A stretch of 64,000 nt of DNA from Novilysobacter selenitireducens (lineage in GTDB: Bacteria; Pseudomonadota; Gammaproteobacteria; Xanthomonadales; Xanthomonadaceae). The notes below the pieces were generated by a model, which saw only the letters and a list, made by a program, of their open reading frames with translations, did no database searches and had not been told where the DNA came from. The stretch covers positions 62,001 to 126,000 of the forward strand of contig NZ_JAINZW010000002.1 in NCBI RefSeq assembly GCF_020026895.1. Reading direction: 5' to 3'. This document shows, piece after piece, positions 53,690 to 63,122 of the stretch; position 1 is the first letter of the stretch; each line of letters begins with the position of its first letter. The position numbers were made by a program, and so were the translations under genes.

Positions 53690-55036
53690 CTACGGAGCTG
53701 CGGGGTCGACCAGAGGCGGCCGCCGGAACGCGTACACCACTGCGCCCAACGCGAGCGCCGCCGCGCCCATCAGCAGGTTGCCCGCGCTGGCGCTGGCCAG
53801 CAGCGCCAGCGACAGCACGATCGCAGCGACCGGGATCAGCGGCCCGCCGGGCAGGCGCAGCGCGCCGGGACGGTCCGGGTGCCGGCGCTGCAGCGCGATG
53901 GCGGCGCACGCCGTGGCCACGTAGGCGAACAGGCGGGCGATGACCGAGAGCAGCGCCAGTTGCACGAACGACCCCGTGAGCGCCAGCAGTACCGCCAGCG
54001 CCGCCTGCAGCACGATCGCCACCACCGGCGTGCGCCAGCGCGGGTGCAGGCGAGCAAGGCCACGCGGGAGGTAGCCGTCCATCGCCAGCGCGTACATGTA
54101 GCGCGGCCCGAACAGCATGGTGTTGAAGTTGGTGCCCAGGATCGAGATGGCCGCACCGACCGTCAGCAGCAGGGCCGCCCCGTTGCCGGCAAACCCGGCG
54201 GCGGCCTCCGCCAGCGGCGTCTCCGACTGCGCCAGCGTCGGCAGCGTGCCCTGTGCCACCAACTGCACCAGCACGTACAGCGCGGTGACCAGCGCGATCA
54301 TCGCGACCAGGGCGAACGGCACGTCGCGGCGCGGGTCGCGGTACTCGCCGGCGGCGGCGGGCGTGTTCTCGAATCCGGCGTACGCGAACAGCAGCAGCAG
54401 CGCGGCCTCGCCCAGGCGCGCCGGCTCGTCCAGGGGCAGGCCTTCCAGCCGCACGGCGGACCAGTCCATGTAGGCCAGGCCGACCACCACGAAGAACAGC
54501 AGCGGCAGCAGCTTGGCGATGGTCAGGGCGACGCCCGCGCGCGCCGCGGTGCGTACGCCCACCAGGTTGAGCCACGTCAGCAGGCCGAGCGAGCCGATGA
54601 CGATCGCCGCGTGGCCAATTCCGCTGGCTGCCCACGGCCAGAATAGCGACACCGCCAATGCCAACCCGTTGCTGAGCGCCGCCGCCACGGTGACGCGGGT
54701 GATCAGCGTCATCCAGCCGGTGAGGAACCCCGCGAAGGGCCCGAACGCCTCGCGTGCGTACAGGTAGGCACCGCCCGGCTGGTCGAAATGGCTGGAGGCC
54801 TGCGCGTAGCACAGCACCAGCAGCGTCACCGCCAGGCCGGCTGCCAGGATCGCCCACAGGCTGGCACCGCCCAGCAGCAGCGCTGCAGCGGCCGGCAGCA
54901 GGTAGATGCCGCTGCCGACAACGTCGTTGATCGACAGGCCGACGATCTGCCAGCGTCCGACGGCGCGCACCAGGCCGGTGGACGGGTCGACGCCGGCGGG
55001 CGCACGGTGCGGGGGCGACGCGTGTGGCTGGGACAT
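53690..55036 (-). CDS. APC-family amino-acid permease
   Basis: The 448-residue inner-membrane protein has about twelve hydrophobic helices and begins with the APC signature GRWQIVGLSINDVVGSGIYLLPAAAA. Further conserved parts are SSHFDQPGGAYLYAREAFGPFAGFLTGW and LLLLFAYAGFENTPAAAGE. It probably imports or exchanges an amino acid by proton symport; the substrate is not readable. The ATG at 55036 is preceded by a GC-rich leader without a clear promoter. Confidence 0.9.
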   Translation of the reverse strand: MSQPHASPPHRAPAGVDPSTGLVRAVGRWQIVGLSINDVVGSGIYLLPAAAALLLGGASLWAILAAGLAVTLLVLCYAQASSHFDQPGGAYLYAREAFGPFAGFLTGWMTLITRVTVAAALSNGLALAVSLFWPWAASGIGHAAIVIGSLGLLTWLNLVGVRTAARAGVALTIAKLLPLLFFVVVGLAYMDWSAVRLEGLPLDEPARLGEAALLLLFAYAGFENTPAAAGEYRDPRRDVPFALVAMIALVTALYVLVQLVAQGTLPTLAQSETPLAEAAAGFAGNGAALLLTVGAAISILGTNFNTMLFGPRYMYALAMDGYLPRGLARLHPRWRTPVVAIVLQAALAVLLALTGSFVQLALLSVIARLFAYVATACAAIALQRRHPDRPGALRLPGGPLIPVAAIVLSLALLASASAGNLLMGAAALALGAVVYAFRRPPLVDPAAP

Positions 55037-55067
55037 GCAGATTCCTGCGGGTCGGTGGCGGATGTGT

Positions 55068-55856
55068 TCAGTCGACGGTGGGGGCGGGGAGGCCCCACGA
55101 GGCGTGGAGGCGAGTGTGCTCGGCCTCCGGCAGCAGCACGAACAGCGGTTGCGCCGCCGGGTCCAGCCATGCCAGTAGCGCCTGCATGTGCGCGGCGTCC
55201 ATCGCGGTACAACCGGCGGTCGGGGTGTCGGGCGACTTCCAGACGTGGGCGAAGATGCAACTGCCGGCCTGCGGCACGGCGGCGGTGTTGTGCTCGATCA
55301 CGAAGCCCTGCACGTAGCGCGTGTCGCCGTCCTTGTGCAGGTCGCGGCGCATCGGCTCGGTCGAGCCCTCGATGGCGGCTTCACCCACGTCGTCGACATG
55401 CACGATGCGGTTGTAGAGCGTCGAGCCCGGTACGTCGATGCACCAGTCGCCGGCGGTCATCGCCCGGTACGGCAGCGCGGTGTCGGCGGTGGCGCCATAG
55501 CCGAAGGCCTCGCCGATCGCGAACACACCGGCCGGCGCGCGGCCGTCGCCCTCGCGCTTGACCGGGGCGCCCGGCACTTCGGGATGCAGTCCCATGCCCC
55601 GGGCGCTGCCCGCCCGGCCGACGATGGCGGGCCATGGCTCGCCGACCGGCTGCCAGCGGTCGCCCGCGCGTTCGTAACGCCGCAGCGTGGCCCCGGTGGC
55701 GTCCCAGTCGGCGGTGGTCACCAGCACCAGTTGGTTCGACCCGGCTGTCGGCGGCGACGACGCAGGCCGGCTTGCGCACGCGGCCAGCGCGAAAGCGGCC
55801 GACGTTGCGATCAGGAGCCGAAGCACACCGCAGGCACTGGGAAGGCGTCGTTGCAT
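55068..55856 (-). CDS. L,D-transpeptidase (YkuD-domain) lipoprotein
   Basis: The 262-residue protein has a signal peptide ending in the lipobox LAAC (Cys near residue 27). The mature part carries the catalytic pattern of L,D-transpeptidases: the conserved His in IFAHVWKSPDTPTAGC and the nucleophilic Cys in TAGCTAM, preceded by RAPAGVFAIGEAFGYG. Such enzymes cross-link peptidoglycan or attach lipoproteins to it in the periplasm. It follows the NlpC-type hydrolase gene on the same strand by about 26 bp, so the two wall enzymes may be made together. Confidence 0.88.
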   Translation of the reverse strand: MQRRLPSACGVLRLLIATSAAFALAACASRPASSPPTAGSNQLVLVTTADWDATGATLRRYERAGDRWQPVGEPWPAIVGRAGSARGMGLHPEVPGAPVKREGDGRAPAGVFAIGEAFGYGATADTALPYRAMTAGDWCIDVPGSTLYNRIVHVDDVGEAAIEGSTEPMRRDLHKDGDTRYVQGFVIEHNTAAVPQAGSCIFAHVWKSPDTPTAGCTAMDAAHMQALLAWLDPAAQPLFVLLPEAEHTRLHASWGLPAPTVD

Positions 55857-55882
55857 GGAATGGACCCGGGTGGAGTGGGTGG

Positions 55883-57301
55883 TCAGGATGTCGGGGCGGG
55901 GCGGACTACGGCGGTCGCGCGCTCGACGTACGGCGTGCCGTCATCGAACACCAGCCCACGCAGGCTTGTCACCACCACGCCATTGAGGCCAAGGCGGACG
56001 ACTTCGCCATCGGCGCCGCGCTGGCCGCCGCCGTGGATGTCGTGGATCACGAACGGTTCCCCGTCGGCGTGGCCGATCACCATCATGACGTGGCCCGGGA
56101 CGTAGACGAGGTCGCCGACCTGCAGCGCCTCGAGCACGGCCGCACGCGACGCAACGTCGTCGAGCCGGGTGGTCGCGAGCACCGGGCTGCCGGCCTGGTC
56201 GCCGGTGTTGCGCGGTAGCACCAGGCCCAGGCTGGCGTACACCTCTGATACGAACCCGCTGCAGTCGCGCGCGTTGTAGTCGTGGCCCCAGCCGTAACGC
56301 TCACCGAGGAACTTGAAGGCCTGTCCGATGAGGTGCCGGCGTGTCAGTGGCAGCGGCGCGTCGGCCGTGTCGGCGCTGCGCGGCAGCAGTGCGGGACGCA
56401 GAAGCAGGCGCCCGTCGTCCTGGCGCACGGGCAGCTCGACCGCGTGGCCACTGGCCGGGTGCTGGCCGTTGACTCGGCCTGTCGAGGACGCCGATGGCAG
56501 GCGCGTGCCCATGTCGAGCTGCACGTCGGACACCGCCGGCGCCTCGGGCGTGTGCACGGTGTGGGCCGCCGCTCCGGTCACCAGCCGATAGGGCGTGCGT
56601 TCCGCGTACCCCAGCACGGTGGCGGCGTCGCCCTCGGCCACGTGGCGCGCCTCGATCCATGCGGCGTAGCGCTGGCTGACGACAAACAACCACTCGCCGT
56701 CGCGACTTGCGTGCGCGATCGCCACCGGGGTGCCGGGGAACAGCGCGCTCTCCTGGAAGCGGTCGATGTCGGTGTCCCCCGGCGTGCTGAACACGCGCCG
56801 GTCGGTCGGGAAGGTGCGCAGCGGAGCGCGGCGGACCACCAGCCCGTAGCGCGTGGCCTGGCGTGCCGGGACGGCGTCCAACGCGAGGGCGTCCTCCAGT
56901 TCGTCCAATGCCGCTGCCGGCAGCCGGGCTCCCTTTGCGTCATGGCGCGGAGCGCTGGGCCTACGCGAGAGACCCTGGATCCAGCCGAGCACCTGGTCGC
57001 GCTCCACTACCGGCCCCAGCGCAGCGAGGTCATACATGGACGGGTCGTCGCGCACGAGCCGGGCGTTCTGGGCCTGGATCGCGCTGGCCGGGGCCAGCGG
57101 CCGGTCCGGTGCTTCCGCGCGCTCTATCCAGTAGGCCGGCGTCCATCGCGCCGGGTCGTCCATGCCGACGATGTCCGGTGCCACGGACTCGGGCGTCCGG
57201 GCCGTTGCGCCCAGGCAGGCCAACAGGGCAAGCAGGATGAAGGCGGAGGTGCGGCCGGCAATGCTGGGCGGGCGGCGTCGGACGATCACGGCATCAGGCA
57301 T
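55883..57301 (-). CDS. Secreted SH3 and NlpC/P60 cell-wall hydrolase
   Basis: The 472-residue protein has an N-terminal signal-like segment (AFILLALLACLGATA), an N-terminal domain and two SH3-like regions (about 150-330), and a C-terminal NlpC/P60 domain with the catalytic Cys in YNARDCSGFVSEVY, the His in YVPGHVMMVIGH and a third polar residue (His) in FVIHDIHG. Proteins with this layout cut peptide cross-links in the wall. ATG 57301 is chosen because the signal segment follows directly and TATGCT lies 7 nt upstream. ATGs at 57313 and 57322 are alternatives. Confidence 0.85.
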   Translation of the reverse strand: MPDAVIVRRRPPSIAGRTSAFILLALLACLGATARTPESVAPDIVGMDDPARWTPAYWIERAEAPDRPLAPASAIQAQNARLVRDDPSMYDLAALGPVVERDQVLGWIQGLSRRPSAPRHDAKGARLPAAALDELEDALALDAVPARQATRYGLVVRRAPLRTFPTDRRVFSTPGDTDIDRFQESALFPGTPVAIAHASRDGEWLFVVSQRYAAWIEARHVAEGDAATVLGYAERTPYRLVTGAAAHTVHTPEAPAVSDVQLDMGTRLPSASSTGRVNGQHPASGHAVELPVRQDDGRLLLRPALLPRSADTADAPLPLTRRHLIGQAFKFLGERYGWGHDYNARDCSGFVSEVYASLGLVLPRNTGDQAGSPVLATTRLDDVASRAAVLEALQVGDLVYVPGHVMMVIGHADGEPFVIHDIHGGGQRGADGEVVRLGLNGVVVTSLRGLVFDDGTPYVERATAVVRPAPTS

Positions 57302-57324
57302 GCGGCCGAGCATAGCGCGCATGC

Positions 57325-57356
57325 GAAAAGCCCCGGCGTCTGTGCGACGCCGGGGC
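57325..57356 (-). terminator. Rho-independent terminator after tRNA-Ala
   Basis: An 11-bp perfect stem (GCCCCGGCGTC with GACGCCGGGGC, 57330-57340 and 57346-57356) is followed on the minus strand by TTTTC, 15 bp after the encoded CCA of tRNA-Ala. Confidence 0.9.
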
Positions 57357-57370
57357 CTTCGGTATTCGAT

Positions 57371-57446
<76 letters not shown>

Positions 57447-57516
57447 ACGTGGGCTGGGATTCTAGCGGCCCGTCCGCAGCGATGCCAGCCCGTCGGCCGG
57501 CCAGGCCGTGGCGCGG

Positions 57517-58620
57517 CTAGCGCTCCAGCAGCGGGCGCAGCTGCGGCTCCAGCGTTTCCCGCCGCCAACCGGCCAGCGCGTCGGGCCACTCGCCATGGTC
57601 CAGCAGCGACTCCAGCCAGCGGCGGGAGGCGAGCACGCCGTCGGGCAGGCCCAGTTCGGCGCTGCGGGCGGCAACGGCGTCCTGCAGTTGCCGAAGCGCC
57701 TGCTTGTCGCGGCGTTCCGACACGCTCGCATCCGGTGCGTCGACCTCGTCGGCCAGCGGTGTCTGCAGTGCCGTCCAGATCGCGTCGGCCAGCTTGCGCG
57801 GGGCCTTGGGATGCGCGTCCAGTTGCGCTTGCAGCGCTTCGATGTCGGCCGGGGGCGTACGTGCGATGGCCGTCGCCAGCTCGTTGTCGAGGATCCACGT
57901 GCGCGGACGGTCGTTGTCGCGCGCGTACCGGTCGCGCCAGCGCAGCAGGCGGACCAGCCGGCGCTGCGCGCCCAGGTCGAGGAACTGGGCGCTGCGCAGC
58001 GACAGGTGCGGCCAGCGTTCGACATCGTCGCTGTCGGCGTTGGCCAGGGTGCGTTCGGCATCCTCGGCCAGCCACGCACGGCGGCCGAGACGGGTCAGGT
58101 CGGCGTCCAGTGCGTCATGCAGCTCGAACAGGTGGCGCACGTCGTCGGCGGCGTACTCCAGCTGCGATGGCGACAGCGGCCGCCGCATCCAGTCCGAGCG
58201 CGTCTCGCCCTTTGCCAGTGTCACGCCGGTCAGGCTTTCGACCAACCGCTGGTAGCCCATGCCGCCGGCAATGCCGGCCAGCGCGGCCGCCAGCTGGGTG
58301 TCGAACAGGGGCCGCGGCACCGTGTTGCAGGCGTGCTTGAAGGCGACGAGGTCCTCGCTGGGACTGTGCATCACCTTGAGGATACGGGTGTCGGCCAGCA
58401 GCGTGGCGAGGGCCGCGGTCATGCCCGGTACGAGCGGGTCGACCAGCACGATGTCGAGGCCGTCGTCGGTTTCGATCGCGATCTGCACCAGCGCCAGTTG
58501 CGGCCAGTAGGTGCGTTCGCGGATGAACTCGGTGTCCAGCCCGATGCGGGCGGGCGGCGTCGCGAAACGCGCAAGGAGTTCGGCGGAGTCTTGGATCCAG
58601 CGTGGCACGGGGCGGGGCAC
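57517..58620 (-). CDS. rnd: Ribonuclease D
   Basis: RNase D trims the 3' ends of precursor tRNAs. The 367-residue protein has the DEDD exonuclease residues in GLDTEFIRERTY, VMHSPSEDL, FDTQLAAAL and YAADDVRHL, followed by HRDC domains in the C-terminal half (RDRYARDNDRPRTWILDNELA and beyond). It lies directly upstream of tRNA-Ala on the same strand with no clear terminator between, so the enzyme and one of its possible substrates may share a transcript. Confidence 0.95.
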   Translation of the reverse strand: MPRPVPRWIQDSAELLARFATPPARIGLDTEFIRERTYWPQLALVQIAIETDDGLDIVLVDPLVPGMTAALATLLADTRILKVMHSPSEDLVAFKHACNTVPRPLFDTQLAAALAGIAGGMGYQRLVESLTGVTLAKGETRSDWMRRPLSPSQLEYAADDVRHLFELHDALDADLTRLGRRAWLAEDAERTLANADSDDVERWPHLSLRSAQFLDLGAQRRLVRLLRWRDRYARDNDRPRTWILDNELATAIARTPPADIEALQAQLDAHPKAPRKLADAIWTALQTPLADEVDAPDASVSERRDKQALRQLQDAVAARSAELGLPDGVLASRRWLESLLDHGEWPDALAGWRRETLEPQLRPLLER

Positions 58621-58766
58621 CAGGGTTCACGGGCAGGTTGCCGGGGCGGGCGACAATAGCCTACTTTCGCCGGGCCGGCCGACCGTCGCCGCGGTCACGG
58701 AACGGTCTACCCGATCCGGGCCAGGCACGCCGCGCGACGCATCGGGCCGAGCCTTCTGGAGGACGT

Positions 58767-60632
58767 TTGCGCCCACCCCTGACCGCCATTGTCTGGACGA
58801 GCCTGGCGCTGGCCGTGCTGCTGCCCGGCTGCGGGCGCGACGATGCCGGCGAAGGCGACACCGTGCAGGCACCCGACGCGGCGCCATCCCGGGTCCGCGC
58901 GCCGATCGTCACCGTCAGCGCCGACCAGGCCGTCTCCCCGGTCGCTCCGTGGCAGTTGCCGGCGGTGCCGGTCGAGGACGAGGGCGTCGAAGCGCTCCAG
59001 ACGCAGGCTGCCGAGGCGCTGGAGGCCGGGCGGCTGTTCGACGGCCCGCAATCGGCGCTGCCGCTGTATGTCGCTTTGGCGCGCCACGCGCCCGACGACC
59101 CGGACATCGCGGCCGGTCTCGACCAGGCGGTCGCGGCGCTTCTGGAGCGCGGCGACGCGGCACTGGCCGCGATCGACCGCAACCCGGCCGCACTGCGCAC
59201 CGCGCACGAGATCGGCGCGGTCGCGCGGACCGTCGCGCCGGAGCGCGAGTCCGTCGTCCGCTTCCTGTCCCGGCTGGACACCGTCGACCAGGCACAGCGC
59301 GCCAACCGGCTGGGCGAGGAAGCGCTCAATGCCGGACGGGTCGGGGAAAACGGGCAGGGCGGGGCGCTGGCCCGATTCAAGGAAGCGCTGGAGCTTCGGC
59401 CGGGGGACGTGCGCGCGATGCAGGGCATCGCCGCGTCGGAAAGCGCCTTGATCCGCCGCGCGGAAGTCGCGGCCGCGGACGACGATTTCGCCGGCGCCGA
59501 GCGCTGGCTGCAGGCGGCGGCCAAGGTGCGACCCGACTTCGAGACCGTCCCGCATGCGCGCGATCGCATCGAGCGGTTGCGTGCCACCCGCATCGGCGAC
59601 CTGCGCGACAAGGGGCTGGCGGCACTGGGGCGCGAGGATGGGCTCAGCGATGCACGCGCGGCGCTCGCCGAGCTCCTGCGCATCGCGCCGCCGGGCGATC
59701 CGGCCGCGGTCCTGTTGCGCACACGCATCGACCTTGCGACCCATTACGGCCTGTTCCGTCCCGGCCAGGCCTTTACCGACGCGCTACGCAACGGCGGCCG
59801 CGGGCCCGAGCTGGTGGTGATCCCGCATGGCGCCTTCAGGATGGGCGCGGGCGATGCGGAGGCCGATGCGACCGATGCCGAACGGCCTGCGCGCAACATC
59901 CGCTTCCCGCGCGGCCTGGCGGTGGCCCGGCACGAAGTCACGGTGGGCGAGTTCGGCCGGTTCATCGCCGCCAGTGGCTATGAGCCGCGCGCCACGCGCC
60001 GCGGCTACTCCATCGCCTACGATGAGCGCAGCGGCAACCTCGTCCGCCGCAGCAACGTCGATTGGCGCAGCGATTACACCGGCAACCGCGCCGACCCGTC
60101 GATGCCCGTCATCCACGTCAGCGCGCAGGACGCGATGGCGTACGCGGACTGGCTGTCGGAGCAGACCGGTGAGCGCTACCGGCTGCCCAGCGAAGCCGAG
60201 TTCGAGTACGCGTTGCGCGCCGGCAGTACATCGCGCTTCCCGTGGGGCGAGGGCACGCCACCCGAGCGCACGGGCAACTTCACCGGCGCACTGGACCGCT
60301 CGCCGAGCGGGCGGGAATGGCGCAACGCCTTCGACGGCTACGGCGACGGTGCGTGGGGGCCTGCGGAAGTGGAGTCCTACCGCCCGGGTGCATTCGGCCT
60401 TCACGACATGGCGGGCAATGTCAGCGAGTGGGTCGCGGATTGCTGGCACGACTCCTATCGCCGCGCGCCGGATGACGGCCAGGCGTGGGTCAACCCGGGC
60501 TGTCGCACCCGCGTGGTACGCGGCGGGTCCTGGGCGAGTTCGCCGGCGCAGACGCGTTCGGCGTGGCGCGTCGCCAGCCCGTCCGATACCACCAATGCCC
60601 GCATCGGATTCCGGGTCGTGCGCGATATCTGA
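58767..60632 (+). CDS. Lipoprotein-like protein with helical repeats and a formylglycine-enzyme-like (SUMF1) domain
   Basis: The protein (621 residues from TTG 58767) has a hydrophobic N-terminus ending in LLPGC, probably a lipoprotein signal with an atypical Pro. About 300 residues of Ala/Arg-rich helices with TPR-like spacing follow, then a C-terminal FGE-sulfatase fold (about 340-621; VVIPHGAFRMG, RLPSEAEFEYALRAG, GLHDMAGNVSEWVADCW and VVRGGSWASSP). The Cys pair used by true formylglycine-generating enzymes is absent near the C-terminus (SWASSPAQTRSAWR). A structural or binding role is therefore likelier than sulfatase activation. GGAGG lies 4 nt before the TTG. Confidence 0.8.
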   Translation: MRPPLTAIVWTSLALAVLLPGCGRDDAGEGDTVQAPDAAPSRVRAPIVTVSADQAVSPVAPWQLPAVPVEDEGVEALQTQAAEALEAGRLFDGPQSALPLYVALARHAPDDPDIAAGLDQAVAALLERGDAALAAIDRNPAALRTAHEIGAVARTVAPERESVVRFLSRLDTVDQAQRANRLGEEALNAGRVGENGQGGALARFKEALELRPGDVRAMQGIAASESALIRRAEVAAADDDFAGAERWLQAAAKVRPDFETVPHARDRIERLRATRIGDLRDKGLAALGREDGLSDARAALAELLRIAPPGDPAAVLLRTRIDLATHYGLFRPGQAFTDALRNGGRGPELVVIPHGAFRMGAGDAEADATDAERPARNIRFPRGLAVARHEVTVGEFGRFIAASGYEPRATRRGYSIAYDERSGNLVRRSNVDWRSDYTGNRADPSMPVIHVSAQDAMAYADWLSEQTGERYRLPSEAEFEYALRAGSTSRFPWGEGTPPERTGNFTGALDRSPSGREWRNAFDGYGDGAWGPAEVESYRPGAFGLHDMAGNVSEWVADCWHDSYRRAPDDGQAWVNPGCRTRVVRGGSWASSPAQTRSAWRVASPSDTTNARIGFRVVRDI

Positions 60633-60696
60633 TCGCGGCGACGCCCGGCCCGCGTGAGGGCCGGCACACGGTTATCAATACGACGAGGGCGGTGCG

Positions 60697-61608
60697 ATGA
60701 GGATCGGGTCGGTGGGGAGGCAGGCGCCTGAAGGTGGGCGCCGCCGGGGTTTCGGTGGCATGCGCTGGTGGATCCTCCTGCTGTTTGCGGGCTATGCGGC
60801 GTGGTCGTGGTTCGGCAATGCCAAGGTCGACCCCTACACCGGCGAGAAGGCGCGCTACGGCGCGACCGCTGAAGAGGAAGTGCAGCTGGGCGCGCAGGCT
60901 TTCGACCAGGTGCTGGGCGATGCGCAGGCGCAGGGCGCGCTGATGCCCGCCGACGCACAGGTCAGCCAGCAGGTGCGCGAGATCGCGCAGCGGCTGGTGG
61001 AGCGCGTACCCGAAGTCACGGCGGAACTGGCCGCGCTGCACCAGCAGCCGGCGCCCACCGACTACCAGTCGTTCCAGTGGGACGTGGCGGTCATCCAGTC
61101 CGACCAGGCCAATGCGTTCTGCCTGCCGGGCGGAAAGATGGCGGTCTACACCGGCCTGCTGCCGGTGGTGGAGAACGAGAACGGCATGGCGGTGGTCATG
61201 GGCCACGAGATCGCCCACGCGCTTCTGCGCCATGGCAGCCAGCGCATGGCGCAGCAGAAGCTGGTGCAGATGGGCCAGGTCGCGGCCGGCATGGCGGTGG
61301 GCGGGATGGATCCGCAACAGCAACAGGCGGTGATGGCGGCGCTGGGCGCGGGCGCGCAATACGGGTTCGTGCTGCCGTACGGGCGCAGCCACGAGACGCA
61401 GGCGGACGAAGTCGGGCTCATGCTGGCTGCTGCCGCCTGCTACGACCCGAACGAGGCCGTGCCGCTGTGGCAGCGCATGTCGCAGATCGGCGGTGGCGAG
61501 CGGCCGCCGGAGTTCGCATCCACCCACCCCGACCCGGCCAACCGCATGCAGACGCTGCAGTCGCTGATGCCGCAGGCGGAGCAGTTCCGGGAGAAGTACT
61601 GTCGGTAA
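60697..61608 (+). CDS. M48-family membrane-anchored zinc metalloprotease
   Basis: The 303-residue protein has one membrane span (about 22-39) and an M48 peptidase domain with the zinc motif HEIAH (170-174) and the third ligand Glu233 in ETQADEVGL. ANAFCLPGGKMAVYTGLL, typical of the family, precedes it. Relatives such as LoiP and BepA degrade or assemble outer-membrane proteins. It has no lipobox; the N-terminal anchor would keep the catalytic domain in the periplasm. It starts 64 bp after the SUMF1-like gene and may be cotranscribed. Confidence 0.9.
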   Translation: MRIGSVGRQAPEGGRRRGFGGMRWWILLLFAGYAAWSWFGNAKVDPYTGEKARYGATAEEEVQLGAQAFDQVLGDAQAQGALMPADAQVSQQVREIAQRLVERVPEVTAELAALHQQPAPTDYQSFQWDVAVIQSDQANAFCLPGGKMAVYTGLLPVVENENGMAVVMGHEIAHALLRHGSQRMAQQKLVQMGQVAAGMAVGGMDPQQQQAVMAALGAGAQYGFVLPYGRSHETQADEVGLMLAAAACYDPNEAVPLWQRMSQIGGGERPPEFASTHPDPANRMQTLQSLMPQAEQFREKYCR

Positions 61609-61685
61609 GGGGCTGGGAGCTGGAGGTTAGGTACTGGAGGCTGGAGGCGATAGCAGAGTCTGCGCCCTGCCTCCGTCCCGGCCAA

Positions 61686-62465
61686 TCAGAAGCTCATGAA
61701 CAAGCCGCCGTTGACGGGCAGGTTGGCGCCGGTGATGAAGCCGGCGTCCTCCGCCGTCAGGAAGGTCACTGCGCGTGCGATCTCGTGCGGGCGTCCCAGC
61801 CGGCCCACGGGCACGGACTCGACGATGCGCTCGCGCACCGCGTCGGGCACGGCCATCACCATGGCGGTTTCGCAGTAGCCGGGGGAGACGGAGTTCACCG
61901 TCACGCCCTTGCGGGCGACCTCGCGCGCCAGCGCCATGGTGAAACCGTGCATGCCGGCCTTGGCGGCGGCGTAGTTGGTCTGGCCGAACTGCCCGGTCTG
62001 GCCGTTGACCGAACTGATGTTGACGATGCGTCCGAAGCCGCGCGCCACCATGCCCGCGACTGCGTGCCGGCAGAGGTTGAACACGCCGTCCAGGTTCACC
62101 CGCAGCACGTCGTCCCACTGCGCGGGGTCCATGTTCGCCAACCGGGTATCGCGCGTGATCCCCGCCGCGTTGACGAGGATATCGACGGATCCGCAGGCGC
62201 CTTCGATGCGTTGGACGAGCGAGCCGCAGGCAGCGAAGTCGCCGACGTCGACCGACTCCAGCTGCACGTCCAGCCCGGCCGTCTGGTCCCGGAAACGCGC
62301 AAGGCGGTCGCCTTCAACAGGAAGGTCCACCGCCACGACGCGATGGCCCTGGCGAGCGAGTGCCCTGCAGATCTCGGTGCCCAACCCGCCGACGCCACCG
62401 CTGACCATGGCGACGCGTCGCGCGTGCCGCGGCGCGCTGTCCGCGGCCACATCAACCGCCGCCAT
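61686..62465 (-). CDS. Acetoacetyl-CoA reductase-like short-chain dehydrogenase (PhaB paralogue)
   Basis: The 259-residue SDR has SGGVGGLG (residues 22-29), NAAG, the catalytic Ser152, Tyr165 and Lys169, and the segment VNGQTGQFGQTNYAAAKAGMHGFTMALA, very close to the same region of the phaB gene at 63123. It probably reduces acetoacetyl-CoA with NADPH for PHA synthesis. The ATG at 62465 shares one base with the phaR stop (TGATG), so it is coupled to phaR. Its N-terminus is about 13 residues longer than that of the other copy. Confidence 0.85.
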   Translation of the reverse strand: MAAVDVAADSAPRHARRVAMVSGGVGGLGTEICRALARQGHRVVAVDLPVEGDRLARFRDQTAGLDVQLESVDVGDFAACGSLVQRIEGACGSVDILVNAAGITRDTRLANMDPAQWDDVLRVNLDGVFNLCRHAVAGMVARGFGRIVNISSVNGQTGQFGQTNYAAAKAGMHGFTMALAREVARKGVTVNSVSPGYCETAMVMAVPDAVRERIVESVPVGRLGRPHEIARAVTFLTAEDAGFITGANLPVNGGLFMSF

Positions 62466-62953
62466 CAGCGCTCGCGCTTGTCGGTCTTGGGCTTGGTGGA
62501 GTTCGGGCTCTGCCCGACGCTGCCCGACAGGTTCTGCTGGAATTCCTTCCACATCGCCATGTTGCGCTCGGTCAGCTGGTTCATCATCGCCCACGGCGTC
62601 TGCCCGAGCATGCCGCCGACCTGCTTGCGGAACTGCTGCTGCTGGTCGAGGAACGCCTGCATCGAACGCTCCAGATAGCTGCCCATGAAGCCCTGCAGCG
62701 AATCGCCGTAGAAGCGGATGATCTGGCTGAGCAGTTGCGTGGACAGCATCGGCTCGCCGTCCTGTTCGTGCTCGGCGATGATCTGCAGCAGCACCTGGCG
62801 GGTCAGGTCTTCGCCCGACCGCGCGTCGCGCACCTCGAAGTCCTCGCCGTCGACGATGAGCTGTCGCACGTCCTCGATCGTGATGTAGCTGGAGATCTCC
62901 GTGTCGTAAAGACGCCGGTTGGGGTACTTCTTGATGACGCGCATCGAGGGCAT
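62465..62953 (-). CDS. phaR: Polyhydroxyalkanoate synthesis repressor PhaR
   Basis: PhaR represses phasin and PHA genes and senses PHA granules by binding them. The 162-residue protein starts with the DNA-binding signature RVIKKYPNRRLYDTEISSYITIEDVRQLI, followed by the PHB-accumulation regulatory domain (LLSQIIRFYGDSLQGFMGSYLERSMQAFL) and a Gln/Met-rich C-terminal part. It lies between two PhaB-like genes on the same strand. Confidence 0.95.
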   Translation of the reverse strand: MPSMRVIKKYPNRRLYDTEISSYITIEDVRQLIVDGEDFEVRDARSGEDLTRQVLLQIIAEHEQDGEPMLSTQLLSQIIRFYGDSLQGFMGSYLERSMQAFLDQQQQFRKQVGGMLGQTPWAMMNQLTERNMAMWKEFQQNLSGSVGQSPNSTKPKTDKRER

Positions 62954-63013
62954 GGAGCCAAGGCTCTAAATCGTGATGCTCCGCAGCATGGCGCAGGGGG
63001 GCGGACCTTGCAA

Positions 63014-63037
63014 CTTCTGGCGGAATCGCGCCAGAAG
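63014..63037. other. Perfect hairpin between phaB and phaR
   Basis: A 9-bp perfect stem (CTTCTGGCG with CGCCAGAAG) surrounds a 6-nt loop in the 169-bp gap between the two genes. No T run follows on either strand, so it is not a standard terminator. It could be an RNA structure or a dyad operator. Confidence 0.4.
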
Positions 63038-63122
63038 GCCTGCAGGACCGGCGTTGCCACGATGGACGTCCGCGTGAACCGGCCGGGCGTCGCCACGGCC
63101 GGTTCCACTGCAGGCGTGACGC

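Noticed and set aside
50960-54646. A plus-strand open frame of about 1228 codons
   Set aside because: It is antisense to pyrD, the DUF4190 gene, the ALDH7 gene and tRNA-Arg. Its translation is low-complexity Arg/Gly/Asp/His-rich with no domain, as expected for a shadow frame in high-GC DNA.
58767-60632. Sulfatase-activating formylglycine-generating enzyme
   Set aside because: The fold matches, but the paired cysteines near the C-terminus are missing and no sulfatase gene is nearby.
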